Below, piece by piece: positions 1 through 7,659 of a DNA stretch of 64,000 nucleotides (its first letter is position 1; every line of letters begins with the position of its first letter). Under the pieces are notes generated by a model that was given only the letters and a program-made list of their open reading frames with translations, made no database searches and was not told where the DNA came from. The translations under genes were made by a program, and so were the position numbers. The stretch is from the NCBI RefSeq assembly GCF_000717745.1, contig NZ_JOBH01000014.1, forward strand, positions 62,001 through 126,000, in the 5' to 3' direction. The DNA is from Streptomyces violens. Its GTDB lineage: Bacteria; Actinomycetota; Actinomycetes; Streptomycetales; Streptomycetaceae.

Positions 1-546
1 CACCCGGAAGACGTACGCGGCCAGCGCCCCGCCGGCCAGCCCGAAGAAGTGCGCCTGCCAGCTGATGCCGTTCGAGGCCGGGAGCGCGCCCCACAGGATC
101 GAGCCGTAGAGCACCGCGACGAGCACGCCGATGGCGATGTCCAGCGCCTTGCGCTCGATGAAGCCGCGCACGACGAGATAGCCGAAGAGCCCGAAGATCA
201 CTCCGGAGACGCCCGCGGTATTGCTGCCCGGTGGCGATATCAGCCAGACGCCCAGGCCGCTGACGACGGCGATGAGCAGCGTGACACCGGCCAGTCTGCG
301 GATCCCGGAGCGCAGCCCGGCCAGGAAGCCGAGCACGAGCAGCGGGAGGGTGTTGGCCATGAGGTGGGCGAAGCCGAAGTGCACGGCGGTCGCCGGGAGC
401 ACATCGACCAGCTCGCTCAGCTCGCGCGGCCGGATACCGAAGCTGTCCAGCGCGTGACCGGTGGCCACGTCCACCGCCTCCAGCAGCCAGAGCAGCCCGA
501 CCCAGGCCAGCACCAGCAGCGCAGCGGGTTTGGCGCGTGCTCCCAT
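1..546 (-). CDS. Rhomboid-family intramembrane serine protease (partial, C-terminus beyond window)
   Basis: Reading the minus strand from ATG at 546 gives 182 codons that stay open to base 1, so the C-terminus lies outside the window. A GAGGAGG ribosome site sits 7-8 bases upstream of the ATG. The protein is hydrophobic with several membrane spans. It shows the rhomboid pattern: a GVSG motif (Ser nucleophile of GxSG) near residue 123 and, in a later span, a His in SWQAHFFG followed by GLAGG. An early HFGFAHLMAN segment matches the usual rhomboid H...HxxxN region. Rhomboids cleave membrane-spanning substrates within the bilayer; the substrate is unknown. It is divergent from the ubiX-like gene, with about 134 bp between the two starts. 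Confidence 0.85.
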   Translation of the reverse strand, partial: MGARAKPAALLVLAWVGLLWLLEAVDVATGHALDSFGIRPRELSELVDVLPATAVHFGFAHLMANTLPLLVLGFLAGLRSGIRRLAGVTLLIAVVSGLGVWLISPPGSNTAGVSGVIFGLFGYLVVRGFIERKALDIAIGVLVAVLYGSILWGALPASNGISWQAHFFGLAGGALAAYVFRV

Positions 547-680
547 GTCGGGCCCTCCTCGCCTGCCGGCCGGTGTCCCCGTACCGGCATGTCCGCCGAG
601 GTCCGCGCGATGGCCGCGCGCCCTCACAGGCAAGAACGGCTGTGACGGTGCTCCTGGTTCCGCCGGATAGGCTCGGTGCC

Positions 681-1406
681 GTGGAGCCGCCGCACAACGT
701 CACCAGTCAGCACGCCGGCACCGGTCCCCGCAGACCGTGGGTGGTCGGGATCTCCGGCGCGTCCGGAACCCCGTACGCCGCGTCCGTGCTGCGCGGCCTG
801 CTGGCCGCGGGCGAGGCCGTCGACCTGGTCGTGAGCCGGGCCTCGCGGCTGACGCTGCTGGACGAGACCGGGATCTCCTTCCGGGATGCGCACTGGCGCG
901 CGGACCTGCGCGAATGGCTGGCGCGCGGCGCGGACGGCAAGCCGGACACCTTCCCGGTCACGGAGGCGGATCTCGCGGACGTACGGCACTGGCCGGCCGG
1001 TGACCTGGCCGCGGGCCCGTCCTCGGGCTCGTATCCGGCCAAGGGCATGCTGATCGTGCCGGCCAGCACGGCGTGCGTGGCCGGGGTGGCGCTGGGGCTC
1101 TCCAAGGACCTGCTGCAGCGGACGGCGAGCGTGACGCTGAAGGAGCGCCGGAAGCTGGTCGTCGCGGTGCGCGAGACGCCGCTGAACGGGCAGACCCTCA
1201 AGCACCTGGTCGCCCTGGACGAGGCGGGCGCCGTGGTGCTGCCGGCCTCGCCCGCGTTCTACGCGGGGGCGACGCACATCCAGGACCTGGTGGACTTCGT
1301 GGCGGGCCGGGCGCTGGACGCGGCGGGTGTGCCGCACGGCCTGTACCGGCGCTGGGCGGGCGAGCTCGGCGGCGGCGCAGCAGGCGACGCTGACAGAGGT
1401 CAGTGA
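681..1406 (+). CDS. ubiX: UbiX-like flavin prenyltransferase
   Basis: The product is 241 aa from GTG 681. UbiX enzymes attach a dimethylallyl group to FMN, making the prenyl-FMN cofactor used by UbiD-type decarboxylases. A glycine/serine-rich flavin loop (GISGASG) lies at residues 23-29, with the family segments VVAVRETPL and LPASPAFY further on. The protein is slightly longer than typical UbiX (about 200 aa). Streptomyces makes menaquinone by the futalosine route, whose late decarboxylation is attributed to UbiD/UbiX homologues, and mqnE lies 0.7 kb downstream. A -10-like TAGGCT at 668-673 would start transcription at about the GTG itself, so a leaderless mRNA is possible. No UbiD or UbiA homologue is visible here. 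Confidence 0.88.
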   Translation: MEPPHNVTSQHAGTGPRRPWVVGISGASGTPYAASVLRGLLAAGEAVDLVVSRASRLTLLDETGISFRDAHWRADLREWLARGADGKPDTFPVTEADLADVRHWPAGDLAAGPSSGSYPAKGMLIVPASTACVAGVALGLSKDLLQRTASVTLKERRKLVVAVRETPLNGQTLKHLVALDEAGAVVLPASPAFYAGATHIQDLVDFVAGRALDAAGVPHGLYRRWAGELGGGAAGDADRGQ

Positions 1407-1512
1407 TCAATCTCTGTTTTTTACCTGGGATTGCGGGCTAAATTCGCCCTGCATGCCTTAGATTCTCTAATCAGTAGTGGCAATGCGGAAAGATTGAAAG
1501 GTCGGGGACGCA
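1407..1512 (+). promoter_or_regulatory. AT-richer leader/promoter of the Lrp/AsnC gene
   Basis: This 106-bp gap is clearly more AT-rich than its surroundings. It holds an imperfect inverted repeat, TGCGGGC (1432-1438) against GCCCTGC (1447-1453), and possible -10 elements such as TAGATT near 1459. Lrp-family genes are often autoregulated, so this is the likely operator region. That is inference; no exact promoter can be assigned. Confidence 0.35.
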
Positions 1513-1968
1513 ATGGACGCGGTGGACAGGCAGCTCATCCAGGCACTGCGCGAGAACGGCAGGGCCTCGTACGCGGAGCTCGGCCGGCTGGTGGGCCTGT
1601 CCGGCCCCAGCGTCACGGACCGCATCAACCGGCTGGAGTCGGCCGGCGTGATCACCGGCTACCGCGCGACCGTCGACGCCGCCTCGCTGGGCCTGGGCGT
1701 CACGGCCCTGGTCGGCATCTCGCTCTCGGACGCCACCGACCACGAGGAGCTCGCCCACCGGCTGCGCGACCTCACCGAGATCGAGGACTGCTGGTTCATC
1801 GCGGGCGACGACTCGTACATGCTCAAGGTCCGGGTGAATGACGTGGACGGCCTGGAGCGGACCATCCGCCGGCTCTCCGGCACCAAGGGTGTCTCCCGTA
1901 CGCGCACCACGATCGTGCTCTCCACGAAGTGGGAGAACCGGGTCGGGGAGCTTCCCGAAGAGGGGTAG
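1513..1968 (+). CDS. Lrp/AsnC-family transcriptional regulator
   Basis: The product is 151 aa, the usual size for the family. Residues 1-60 form the winged helix-turn-helix (opening DAVDRQLIQAL, with a recognition helix in LSGPSVTDRINRLE). Residues 65-145 form the RAM ligand-binding/oligomerisation domain, with the characteristic WFIAGDDSYMLKV segment. These regulators usually sense amino acids and form octamers. The ATG at 1513 follows GGTCGGGGACGC, an acceptable ribosome site. It sits between ubiX and mqnE, but nothing in the sequence shows that it controls menaquinone genes. Confidence 0.92.
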   Translation: MDAVDRQLIQALRENGRASYAELGRLVGLSGPSVTDRINRLESAGVITGYRATVDAASLGLGVTALVGISLSDATDHEELAHRLRDLTEIEDCWFIAGDDSYMLKVRVNDVDGLERTIRRLSGTKGVSRTRTTIVLSTKWENRVGELPEEG

Positions 1969-1989
1969 CGGCCGCGAAGCGGTTGCGTA

Positions 1990-2024
1990 TGGGGGCACCT
2001 CCCGGCCGAAGGCTGGGGGAGTAC
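1990..2024. repeat. Streptomyces-type dispersed intergenic hairpin repeat
   Basis: The segment GGGGGCACCTCCCGGCC, a short GAA turn, then GGCTGGGGGAGTAC can fold as a stem (CTCCC..GGCC against GGCT..GGGAG). From memory, GGGGGCACCTCCC...GGGGGAG hairpins of this kind are scattered through intergenic regions of Streptomyces genomes. Only one copy lies in this window, so dispersal is recalled rather than seen. It separates the Lrp gene from mqnE. Confidence 0.45.
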
Positions 2025-2070
2025 GCTCGGTCGAGGTTGTATCGGTAGAAAACATGGGAGGCGGACCGGA

Positions 2071-3234
2071 ATGGACGCTGGGCTCAAGCGCGAGCTGGAG
2101 GAGAAGGTCCACGCCGGTGAACGGCTGACCCGCGAGGACGGCATCGCCCTCTACGAGTCCGACGACCTGGCGTGGCTCGGCGGCCTCGCGCACGAGGTGC
2201 GCACCCGCAAGAACGGCGACGTCGTGCACTTCAACGTCAACCGTCACCTCAACATGACGAACGTGTGCACCGCGTCCTGCGCGTACTGCTCCTTCCAGCG
2301 CAAGCCGGGCGAGAAGGACGCGTACACGATGCGCATCGAGGAGGCCGTCCGCCTGGCCAAGGCCATGGAGAACGAGAACCTCACCGAGCTGCACATCGTC
2401 AACGGCCTGCACCCGAACCTGCCCTGGCGTTACTACCCGCGCTCCCTGAAGGCCCTCAAGGAAGCCCTGCCGAACGTCGGGCTGAAGGCCTTCACGGCGA
2501 CGGAGATCCACCACTTCGAGTCCATCTCGGGCATGGACGCCTCGGACATCCTCGACGAGCTGATCGAGGCCGGCCTGGAGTCGCTGACCGGCGGCGGTGC
2601 GGAGATCTTCGACTGGGAGGTCCGGCAGCACATCGTCGACCACCGCACCCACTGGGAGGACTGGTCGCGCATCCACCGCCTGGCGCACCAGAAGGGCCTC
2701 AAGACCCCGAGCACCATGCTGTACGGGCACATCGAGGAGCCGCGCCACCGCGTGGACCACGTGCTGCGGCTGCGTGAGCTGCAGGACGAGACCGGCGGCT
2801 TCCAGGTCTTCATCCCGCTGCGGTACCAGCACGACTTCGTGGACATGCAGGACGGCAAGGTCCGCAACAAGCTGCAGGCCCGCACGACCATGGCCACCGG
2901 CGCCGAGGCCCTGAAGACCTTCGCGGTCTCCCGCCTCCTCTTCGACAACGTGCCGCATGTGAAGTGCTTCTGGGTCATGCACGGTCTGCAGACCACCCAG
3001 CTCGCCCTGCAGCACGGCGCCGACGACATGGACGGCTCGGTCGTCGAGTACAAGATCACGCACGACGCCGACAACTACGGCACGCCGAACAAGCTCACCC
3101 GCGAGGACCTGCTGGACCTCATCCGGGATGCCGGCTTCCGCCCGGTCGAGCGGAACACCCGGTACGAGATCATCCGTGAGTACCCGGGCCCGGACGCGAA
3201 CCGCCGCGAGGAGCCGCAGCCGATGCGGGTGTGA
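2071..3234 (+). CDS. mqnE: Aminodeoxyfutalosine synthase MqnE (radical SAM)
   Basis: The product is 387 aa. MqnE joins the chorismate-derived 3-[(1-carboxyvinyl)oxy]benzoate made by MqnA to S-adenosylmethionine, giving aminodeoxyfutalosine, the second step of the futalosine menaquinone pathway. The radical-SAM motif CxxxCxxC is at C66-C70-C73 (CTASCAYC) in the MqnE-style context NMTNVCTASC. Later segments (LHIVNGLHPNLPW, GGGAEIFDWEVR, STMLYGHIEE) fit the MqnE/MqnC/CofH group. Assignment as MqnE rather than MqnC rests on comparison with the second paralogue at 14389, which carries the MqnC-type GGTQIMFQGG motif. GGAGGCGGACCGGA precedes the ATG and fixes the start. Confidence 0.93.
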   Translation: MDAGLKRELEEKVHAGERLTREDGIALYESDDLAWLGGLAHEVRTRKNGDVVHFNVNRHLNMTNVCTASCAYCSFQRKPGEKDAYTMRIEEAVRLAKAMENENLTELHIVNGLHPNLPWRYYPRSLKALKEALPNVGLKAFTATEIHHFESISGMDASDILDELIEAGLESLTGGGAEIFDWEVRQHIVDHRTHWEDWSRIHRLAHQKGLKTPSTMLYGHIEEPRHRVDHVLRLRELQDETGGFQVFIPLRYQHDFVDMQDGKVRNKLQARTTMATGAEALKTFAVSRLLFDNVPHVKCFWVMHGLQTTQLALQHGADDMDGSVVEYKITHDADNYGTPNKLTREDLLDLIRDAGFRPVERNTRYEIIREYPGPDANRREEPQPMRV

Positions 3235-3281
3235 CGGAAAGCGCTTTTCGGTCACCGGAGTGACGAATTAGGGTCCAGGTC

Positions 3282-3806
3282 ATGAGCGTGCGCTTCGACC
3301 TGGACCCTTCTGTCACCCCTGAACTGCGCGAGGGGATCTGCGCGTTGTGGGCGGACGTCTCGAACGCCGGCGGGGCCGTCGGGTTCGTGCCGCCCGTGAC
3401 CGGCGAGGACATCCGTCCCGAGCTGATCAAGCACCTGGCCGCGCTGGCCGAGGGCCGGGCCCGCCTGGTCGTCGGCCGGGACGCGGACGGCACCCCGCTC
3501 GCGACCGCGTTCCTGTACGCGAACACGCACCGCCTCATGCGGCACTACCTGTGGGTCTACAGCGTGATGGTGCACCCCTCGCTGCAGGGGCAGGGGGTGG
3601 GCCGCGAGCTGATGGCGGCGGTCGAGGACGCCGCGCGGGCCACCGAAGGGATCCGCGCGATCCGGCTCACCTGCCGCGGCGGCACCGGAGCGGACCGCTT
3701 CTACGCCTCCTGCGGATACAAGGAGGTCGGCCGGGTCCCCGGCGCCATCAAGGTCGCCGACGACGACTACCGCGACGACGTCACCATGTGGCACGAGCTG
3801 CACTGA
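3282..3806 (+). CDS. GNAT-family N-acetyltransferase
   Basis: The product is 174 aa. Acetyl-CoA-binding motif A is clear at about residues 97-111 (VHPSLQGQGVGRELM, with the Q-x-x-G-x-G core). It is followed by a motif-B region with FYASCGYKEVGR. The substrate cannot be told from sequence. The ATG has no ribosome site, but TAGGGT at 3269-3274 would start transcription at about the ATG, suggesting a leaderless mRNA. It follows mqnE by 47 bp on the same strand. Confidence 0.88.
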   Translation: MSVRFDLDPSVTPELREGICALWADVSNAGGAVGFVPPVTGEDIRPELIKHLAALAEGRARLVVGRDADGTPLATAFLYANTHRLMRHYLWVYSVMVHPSLQGQGVGRELMAAVEDAARATEGIRAIRLTCRGGTGADRFYASCGYKEVGRVPGAIKVADDDYRDDVTMWHELH

Positions 3807-3900
3807 GGCGCCCGGGTACGGGGGCGGGAAAGATCACACAGACTGCTGTGCTTGACTGGATGCAGACCCTTTCGGTTGTCGTTGAGAAGAAGGTCCGACC

Positions 3901-4188
3901 GTGAGCAGCCAGAAGCACGCCGCACTCCTGTACACCGCTGCCCGTCTGGGCCTCTTCGTCGCCTGCTTCGCGGTCGTCTGGGTCCTCGCGTACTTCCGCG
4001 TCATTCCGCTGGGCATCGGCGACTCGAACCTCATCTGGCTGCTGCTGCTCGCCATCGTGATCTCCGCGCCGCTCAGCTTCGTGCTGCTGCGCAAGCAGCG
4101 GGACGCGATGTCCCAGCAGATCGTGGCCAAGGTGGACCGCCAGAAGGAGCGGCTCGCCGCCAACCGGAGCCAGGAGGACGGCGTCTGA
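3901..4188 (+). CDS. Small two-span membrane protein (DUF4229-like)
   Basis: The product is 95 aa from GTG 3901, with an AGAAGG-type ribosome site upstream. Two hydrophobic spans (about residues 10-35 and 43-62) are joined by a short loop. A charged cytoplasmic-type tail follows (LLRKQRDAMSQQIVAKVDRQKERL). The pattern fits the actinobacterial DUF4229 family of unknown function. A terminator hairpin follows at 4241-4276, so it probably ends its own short transcript. A TTGACT at 3852-3857 may be a -35 box, but no convincing -10 follows it. Confidence 0.8.
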   Translation: MSSQKHAALLYTAARLGLFVACFAVVWVLAYFRVIPLGIGDSNLIWLLLLAIVISAPLSFVLLRKQRDAMSQQIVAKVDRQKERLAANRSQEDGV

Positions 4189-4240
4189 GACCGCCCGGCC
4201 GCCGGCCCTCCGGCGTGTAAGACGCCTCACACACCGCCAG

Positions 4241-4276
4241 CGCCCGCCCGTGGAGTTTCCGCTCCACCGGCGGGCG
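4241..4276 (+). terminator. Intrinsic terminator after the DUF4229-like gene
   Basis: CGCCCGCC plus GTGGAG (4241-4255) pairs with CTCCAC plus GGCGGGCG (4262-4276) around a 6-nt loop, with single unpaired C residues. It is a strong stem of about 14 pairs, followed by a modest T-containing stretch, 53 bp after the stop codon. Confidence 0.75.
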
Positions 4277-4324
4277 TTGGCGTTTCCCGTCCTGTGCGGG
4301 GGTGGGGGATGCCAAAGATTTTCT

Positions 4325-4354
4325 TTGAGTACCCCAAAGTTCAAGTGTTAACGT
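4325..4354 (+). promoter_or_regulatory. Candidate promoter giving a leaderless Cys leader peptide
   Basis: TTGAGT (4325-4330), an 18-bp spacer and TAACGT (4349-4354) resemble a vegetative actinobacterial promoter. The expected start, about 7 nt after the -10, falls at 4361-4362, which is the ATG of the leader peptide. That ATG has no ribosome site of its own, consistent with leaderless translation. This is inference from spacing. Confidence 0.5.
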
Positions 4355-4361
4355 ATCGGAC

Positions 4362-4466
4362 ATGAAGACAGCAGCAGCGCACTTGTTCCCCATGAGCCTC
4401 ACGCTCGTGGCGCGCCTGCACGTCGATCTTTGCCGCTGTGAGTCCGCGGCCTGTTGTCGCCGCTGA
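4362..4466 (+). CDS. Cysteine-rich leader peptide (putative attenuator)
   Basis: An unrecorded 34-codon ORF opens at ATG 4362 and stops at TGA 4464-4466; an in-frame ATG at 4392 would give 24 aa. It ends in HVDLCRCESAACCRR. The HVDL-x-R-x-x-SA-x-C pattern is that of the short putative leader peptides found upstream of sulfur-metabolism genes in Streptomyces. Cysteine-rich leader ORFs in mycobacteria have been shown to act as cysteine-responsive attenuators. Four Cys codons lie in the last eleven sense codons. A C-rich stretch follows (from about 4468) before the symporter start. Ribosome stalling at Cys codons when Cys-tRNA is scarce would be the expected sensor. The mechanism here is inferred from the peptide and its position. 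Confidence 0.75.
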   Translation: MKTAAAHLFPMSLTLVARLHVDLCRCESAACCRR

Positions 4467-4568
4467 CGTCCTCGCGACGTCCCCCGCAGCGGCCGGAGAT
4501 CCCGCAAACGGACCTCCTGGCGCTCCACGCCTCGTCCCGAAAGCCTGCACGCACCCGGAGTGTGCCCG

Positions 4569-5921
4569 TTGTCCACGTCTTCCGAGACCACCTCTCCCAA
4601 GACCTCCCGCATACCGAGAGTCCCCTTCTGGGCGCAGATCCTGCTGGGTCTCGTCCTCGGTGTGCTCCTCGGCTGGATCGCCAAGAGCGGCGACATCGGC
4701 TGGCTGGTCACCACCCTCGGCAAGATCGGTGAGCTCTTCGTCCAGCTGCTGAAGCTGGCCGTGGCCCCGCTGGTCTTCTTCGCCATCGTGGTGTCGATCA
4801 CCAACCTGCGGCAGGTCAACAACGCCGCCCGGCTCGCCACCCGCACCCTGCTGTGGTTCATGGTCACCTCGCTGATCGCCGTCGCGATCGGCCTGGCGAT
4901 CGGCCTGGTCACCAACCCCGGCTCCGGCACGGGCCTCACGCCCGCCGACGGCTCCAAGCCCGACCACGCCGGTACCTGGATCGACTTCCTGACCGGGATC
5001 ATCCCGACCGACATCATCACGCCCTTCACCGAGCTGCAGGTCCTGCAGATCGTCTTCATGGCGGCCGTCGTCGGCATCGCGGCGCTCCAGCTCGGCGAGA
5101 AGGCCGAGCCGGTCCTCAAGCTCAGCCGCTCGGCGCTCGAACTGCTGCAGAAGGCCCTGTGGTGGGTCATCCGGCTGGCCCCGCTGGGAACCGTCGGCCT
5201 CATCGGCAACGCGATCGCCACGTACGGCTGGAACCTCATCGGCAAGTACGCGACCTTCACCGTCGACATCTACGTCGGCTGCGCGCTGGTGATGTTCGGC
5301 GTGTACCCGCTGCTGCTGGCGACCGTCGCCAAGGTCAGCCCGCTGCAGTTCTTCAAGGGCGCCTGGCCCGCCATCCAGCTGGCCTTCGTCTCGCGCTCCT
5401 CGGTCGGCACCATGCCGGTCACCCAGAAGGTCACCGAGCGCCTCGGCGTCCCGAAGGAGTACGCGTCCTTCGCGGTGCCCTTCGGCTCGACGACCAAGAT
5501 GGACGGCTGCGCCTCGATCTACCCGGCGCTCGCCGCGATCTTCATCGCGCAGATCTTCGACGTCCCGCTGCACGTCGGTGACTACATCCTGATCGCCTTC
5601 GTCTCGGTCATCGGCTCGGCCGCCACCGCCGGCCTCACCGGCGCCACGGTCATGCTGACCCTGACCCTCTCCACGCTGGGCCTCCCGCTGGCCGGTGTCG
5701 GTCTCCTCATGGCCATCGACCCGATCCTGGACATGATGCGGACCGCCACCAACGTGGCCGGCCAGGCCGTCATCCCGATCCTGGTCTCCGCCAAGGAGAA
5801 GATCCTGGACCGCGAGGCGTACGCCAACGCCACCAGCATCAGCCTGGACGGCGACCCCGAGGCGGCGACCGCCGCGGCGGAAGCCGACCAGAAGGTCACG
5901 GTCCCGGCCACCGCGGCCTGA
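4569..5921 (+). CDS. DAACS-family Na+/H+ symporter, probable cystine or dicarboxylate importer
   Basis: The product is about 450 aa. I chose TTG 4569 because GGAG (4557-4560) lies 8 nt upstream; GTG 4560 in frame overlaps that site. It is a polytopic membrane protein of the dicarboxylate/amino acid:cation symporter family (GltP, DctA, TcyP). The HP1 serine-rich tip is SRSSVGTMP. The FGSTTKMDGCASIYPAL segment corresponds to the NMDGT region, with Cys at the usual Thr position as in cystine symporters of the TcyP type. The substrate/cation motif near the C-terminus is DMMRTATNVAGQ. The Cys leader peptide 100 bp upstream favours cystine or another sulfur substrate, but family membership alone would also allow C4-dicarboxylate or glutamate. 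Confidence 0.88.
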   Translation: MSTSSETTSPKTSRIPRVPFWAQILLGLVLGVLLGWIAKSGDIGWLVTTLGKIGELFVQLLKLAVAPLVFFAIVVSITNLRQVNNAARLATRTLLWFMVTSLIAVAIGLAIGLVTNPGSGTGLTPADGSKPDHAGTWIDFLTGIIPTDIITPFTELQVLQIVFMAAVVGIAALQLGEKAEPVLKLSRSALELLQKALWWVIRLAPLGTVGLIGNAIATYGWNLIGKYATFTVDIYVGCALVMFGVYPLLLATVAKVSPLQFFKGAWPAIQLAFVSRSSVGTMPVTQKVTERLGVPKEYASFAVPFGSTTKMDGCASIYPALAAIFIAQIFDVPLHVGDYILIAFVSVIGSAATAGLTGATVMLTLTLSTLGLPLAGVGLLMAIDPILDMMRTATNVAGQAVIPILVSAKEKILDREAYANATSISLDGDPEAATAAAEADQKVTVPATAA

Positions 5922-5938
5922 TCAGTCCCCGCACCTCC

Positions 5939-5978
5939 GCACCGCGCCCCGAAGCCGACCGGCTCCGGGGCGCGGTGC
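5939..5978 (+). terminator. Intrinsic terminator after the symporter gene
   Basis: GCACCGCGCCCCG (5939-5951) pairs perfectly with CGGGGCGCGGTGC (5966-5978) across a 14-nt loop. It begins 18 bp after the symporter stop and separates that transcript from the TetR gene. Confidence 0.8.
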
Positions 5979-6029
5979 GTCGTATCTGGCCTGAAGGACA
6001 GGGCCGCTCCTCGGCGAGCGGTCCGTAAA

Positions 6030-6046
6030 CTTACTTGGCGGTAAGC
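6030..6046. promoter_or_regulatory. Putative TetR operator, copy 1 (autoregulatory)
   Basis: CTTAC (6030-6034) and GTAAG (6041-6045) form an inverted repeat about 25 bp before the TetR start codon. The 16-mer TTACTTGGCGGTAAGC (6031-6046) shares TTACTT-N4-GTAAG with 9015-9030 in the fabG/thiolase divergent promoter. A shared palindrome at the regulator's own promoter and at its neighbours is typical of TetR autoregulation. Confidence 0.65.
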
Positions 6047-6069
6047 GGCGGGGTGGAAGGACGTTCGGT

Positions 6070-6720
6070 GTGGGTGGCGTGAAGAGCAAGCGGATGCCGC
6101 GGGCGGTGCGCGAGCAGCAGATGATGGACGCGGCCGTGCTGACGTTCGCGCGGCGGGGGTACCGGGCCGCCTCGATGGACGAGATCGCCGAGGTCGCCGG
6201 GGTGTCCAAGCCGCTGGTCTACCTCTATCTGAACTCCAAGGAAGAGCTGTTCACCGCGGTCATCCAGCGGGAGGCGGCGGCGCTGGTCGCGGCCGTGCGG
6301 AGCGCCGTGGAAGAGGGCGCGGCGGCAGACCGGCAGCTGTGGAGCGGGCTGAAGGGCTTCTTCGCGCACACCGCCGAGCACCCCGAGGGGTGGGCGGTGC
6401 TGCACCAGCAGGCGCGTACGCATGGTGAGCCGTTCGCCCTGGAGGTCGCCGCGATGCGCGCGGAGATCGTCGAGTTCGTGACCGGCCTGATCGGGGCCGC
6501 GGCGCGGGAGGCGGGCTGCGACGAGAACCTGGCGGAGCGCGAGGTCTCGGGGCTGGCCCATGCGCTCGTCGGGGCCGCCGAGTCGCTCGCCGAGTGGGCC
6601 AACGCCCGCCCGGAGGACGCCCGCCCCTCCGCCAAGGAGACCGCGGCGACACTGATGAACTTCGCCTGGACCGGCCTCGGCCCCCTGATGGGCGGCGAGC
6701 GGTGGGCGCCCGGCGGGTGA
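6070..6720 (+). CDS. TetR-family transcriptional regulator of the lipid module
   Basis: The product is 216 aa from GTG 6070; an internal GTG six residues in is also possible. The N-terminal TetR helix-turn-helix spans about residues 12-58 (ILTFARRGYRAASMDEIAEVAGVSKPLVYLYLNSKEELF-like pattern, ending in the usual F-x-x-V). The C-terminal all-helical ligand domain is divergent. It is convergent with the maoC-fabG pair and is preceded by one copy of the TTACTT-N4-GTAAG motif; the other copy lies in the fabG/thiolase promoter. It therefore probably represses the lipid genes, with an acyl-CoA-like inducer. That role is inferred. Confidence 0.92.
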   Translation: MGGVKSKRMPRAVREQQMMDAAVLTFARRGYRAASMDEIAEVAGVSKPLVYLYLNSKEELFTAVIQREAAALVAAVRSAVEEGAAADRQLWSGLKGFFAHTAEHPEGWAVLHQQARTHGEPFALEVAAMRAEIVEFVTGLIGAAAREAGCDENLAEREVSGLAHALVGAAESLAEWANARPEDARPSAKETAATLMNFAWTGLGPLMGGERWAPGG

Positions 6721-6736
6721 CCTCGCGCGGGGCGGC

Positions 6737-6773
6737 CGCGGCGGCACGGCGGGGTCCGGGCCGTGCCGCCGCG
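6737..6773. terminator. Bidirectional terminator between tetR and maoC
   Basis: CGCGGCGGCACGGC (6737-6750) pairs perfectly with GCCGTGCCGCCGCG (6760-6773) across a 9-nt loop. It sits between two convergent genes, 16 bp from each stop. Confidence 0.8.
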
Positions 6774-6789
6774 ACGACCCGCGCGGGGG

Positions 6790-7659
6790 TCATCCGGGTA
6801 TTCGGAGGTTCCCCTCCAGATGGATGCGCTCTTTCCGGCCGGATTCGCCGGTCAGCCGGAAGGCGTGGTCGTCGGAGGTGTGGCCGTCGGAGCGGTACGT
6901 GACGGTGGCCGGGAGCAGGACCGGGGCGCGGAAGCGGGCGGTGAGGCGCAGCGCCGGGGCGTCGGCCGGTACGGCCTCGGCGGCGCACCGCGCGACGGTC
7001 CACATGCCGTGGGCGAGGGCGCGCGGGAAGCCGAGCGCGCGGGCGGTCAGCGGGTGGAGATGGATGGGGTTGTAGTCGCCGGAGACGGCGGCGTGCCGAC
7101 GGCCGAGGTCGGCGGCCAGTTTCCACTCGTCACGGACCGGGAGCTCGGGGGCGGCGGTGTCGGCCGACGGAGGAGCGCCCTCCGTTCGGTGCCGGGCCAG
7201 ATACGTGCTGCGGTCCTCCCACACCAGTTCGCCGCCCCGTCGCGCCTCCGTGACCAGGACCGTCTCGGTGCCGCGCCGGTGCGGGCGCAGCTCCTGTGCG
7301 TACACCGTGAGGTCCAGCGGCCGGTCCGCGTACAGCGGCGCGTGCTGGACGATCTCGATCGTGGTGTGCACGAGGCCGAGCATCGGCAGTGGGAAGCTCC
7401 GGGCGCTCATCAGCCGCGCGGCCAGCGGGAAGCCGAGGATGTGCGGGTAGGTGACCGGCAGTACCGGGCCGGGCGCGCCGAAGCCGCAGACCTCGGCGTA
7501 CGCGGCGGTCCGCGCCGGGTCGGCCCGTACGCCGGGCAGCGTGAGCCGTACGGCGGGCAGTGGCGCGTCCGCCCGCGGCCGCTTGCCCACCCCGGTCACT
7601 GCCCCCTTGGCCAGCGCGGGCATCAGCCGCGGCGCGCGCGGAAGAGTCAGCTCCGTCAT
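6790..7659 (-). CDS. MaoC-like (R)-specific enoyl-CoA/3-hydroxyacyl dehydratase
   Basis: The product is about 289 aa. The start ATG (7659-7657) overlaps the fabG stop as TGATG, so translation is probably coupled; a GTG one codon earlier is possible. The C-terminal half carries the MaoC hydratase signature SGDYNPIHLHP, with the catalytic Asp/His pair, followed by GFPRALAHGMW. The N-terminal half looks like a second, degenerate hot-dog domain, as in HtdX-type enzymes. It would hydrate or dehydrate acyl-CoA or acyl-ACP intermediates together with the adjacent reductase. The order htdX-like, fabG4-like, divergent fadA2-like matches the M. tuberculosis Rv0241c-Rv0242c-Rv0243 locus. Confidence 0.88.
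   Translation of the reverse strand: MTELTLPRAPRLMPALAKGAVTGVGKRPRADAPLPAVRLTLPGVRADPARTAAYAEVCGFGAPGPVLPVTYPHILGFPLAARLMSARSFPLPMLGLVHTTIEIVQHAPLYADRPLDLTVYAQELRPHRRGTETVLVTEARRGGELVWEDRSTYLARHRTEGAPPSADTAAPELPVRDEWKLAADLGRRHAAVSGDYNPIHLHPLTARALGFPRALAHGMWTVARCAAEAVPADAPALRLTARFRAPVLLPATVTYRSDGHTSDDHAFRLTGESGRKERIHLEGNLRIPG

Noticed and set aside
1471..3255. Long minus-strand open frame opposite the Lrp gene and mqnE
   Set aside because: Same antisense artefact; no motif, no ribosome site, and the plus-strand genes are unambiguous.
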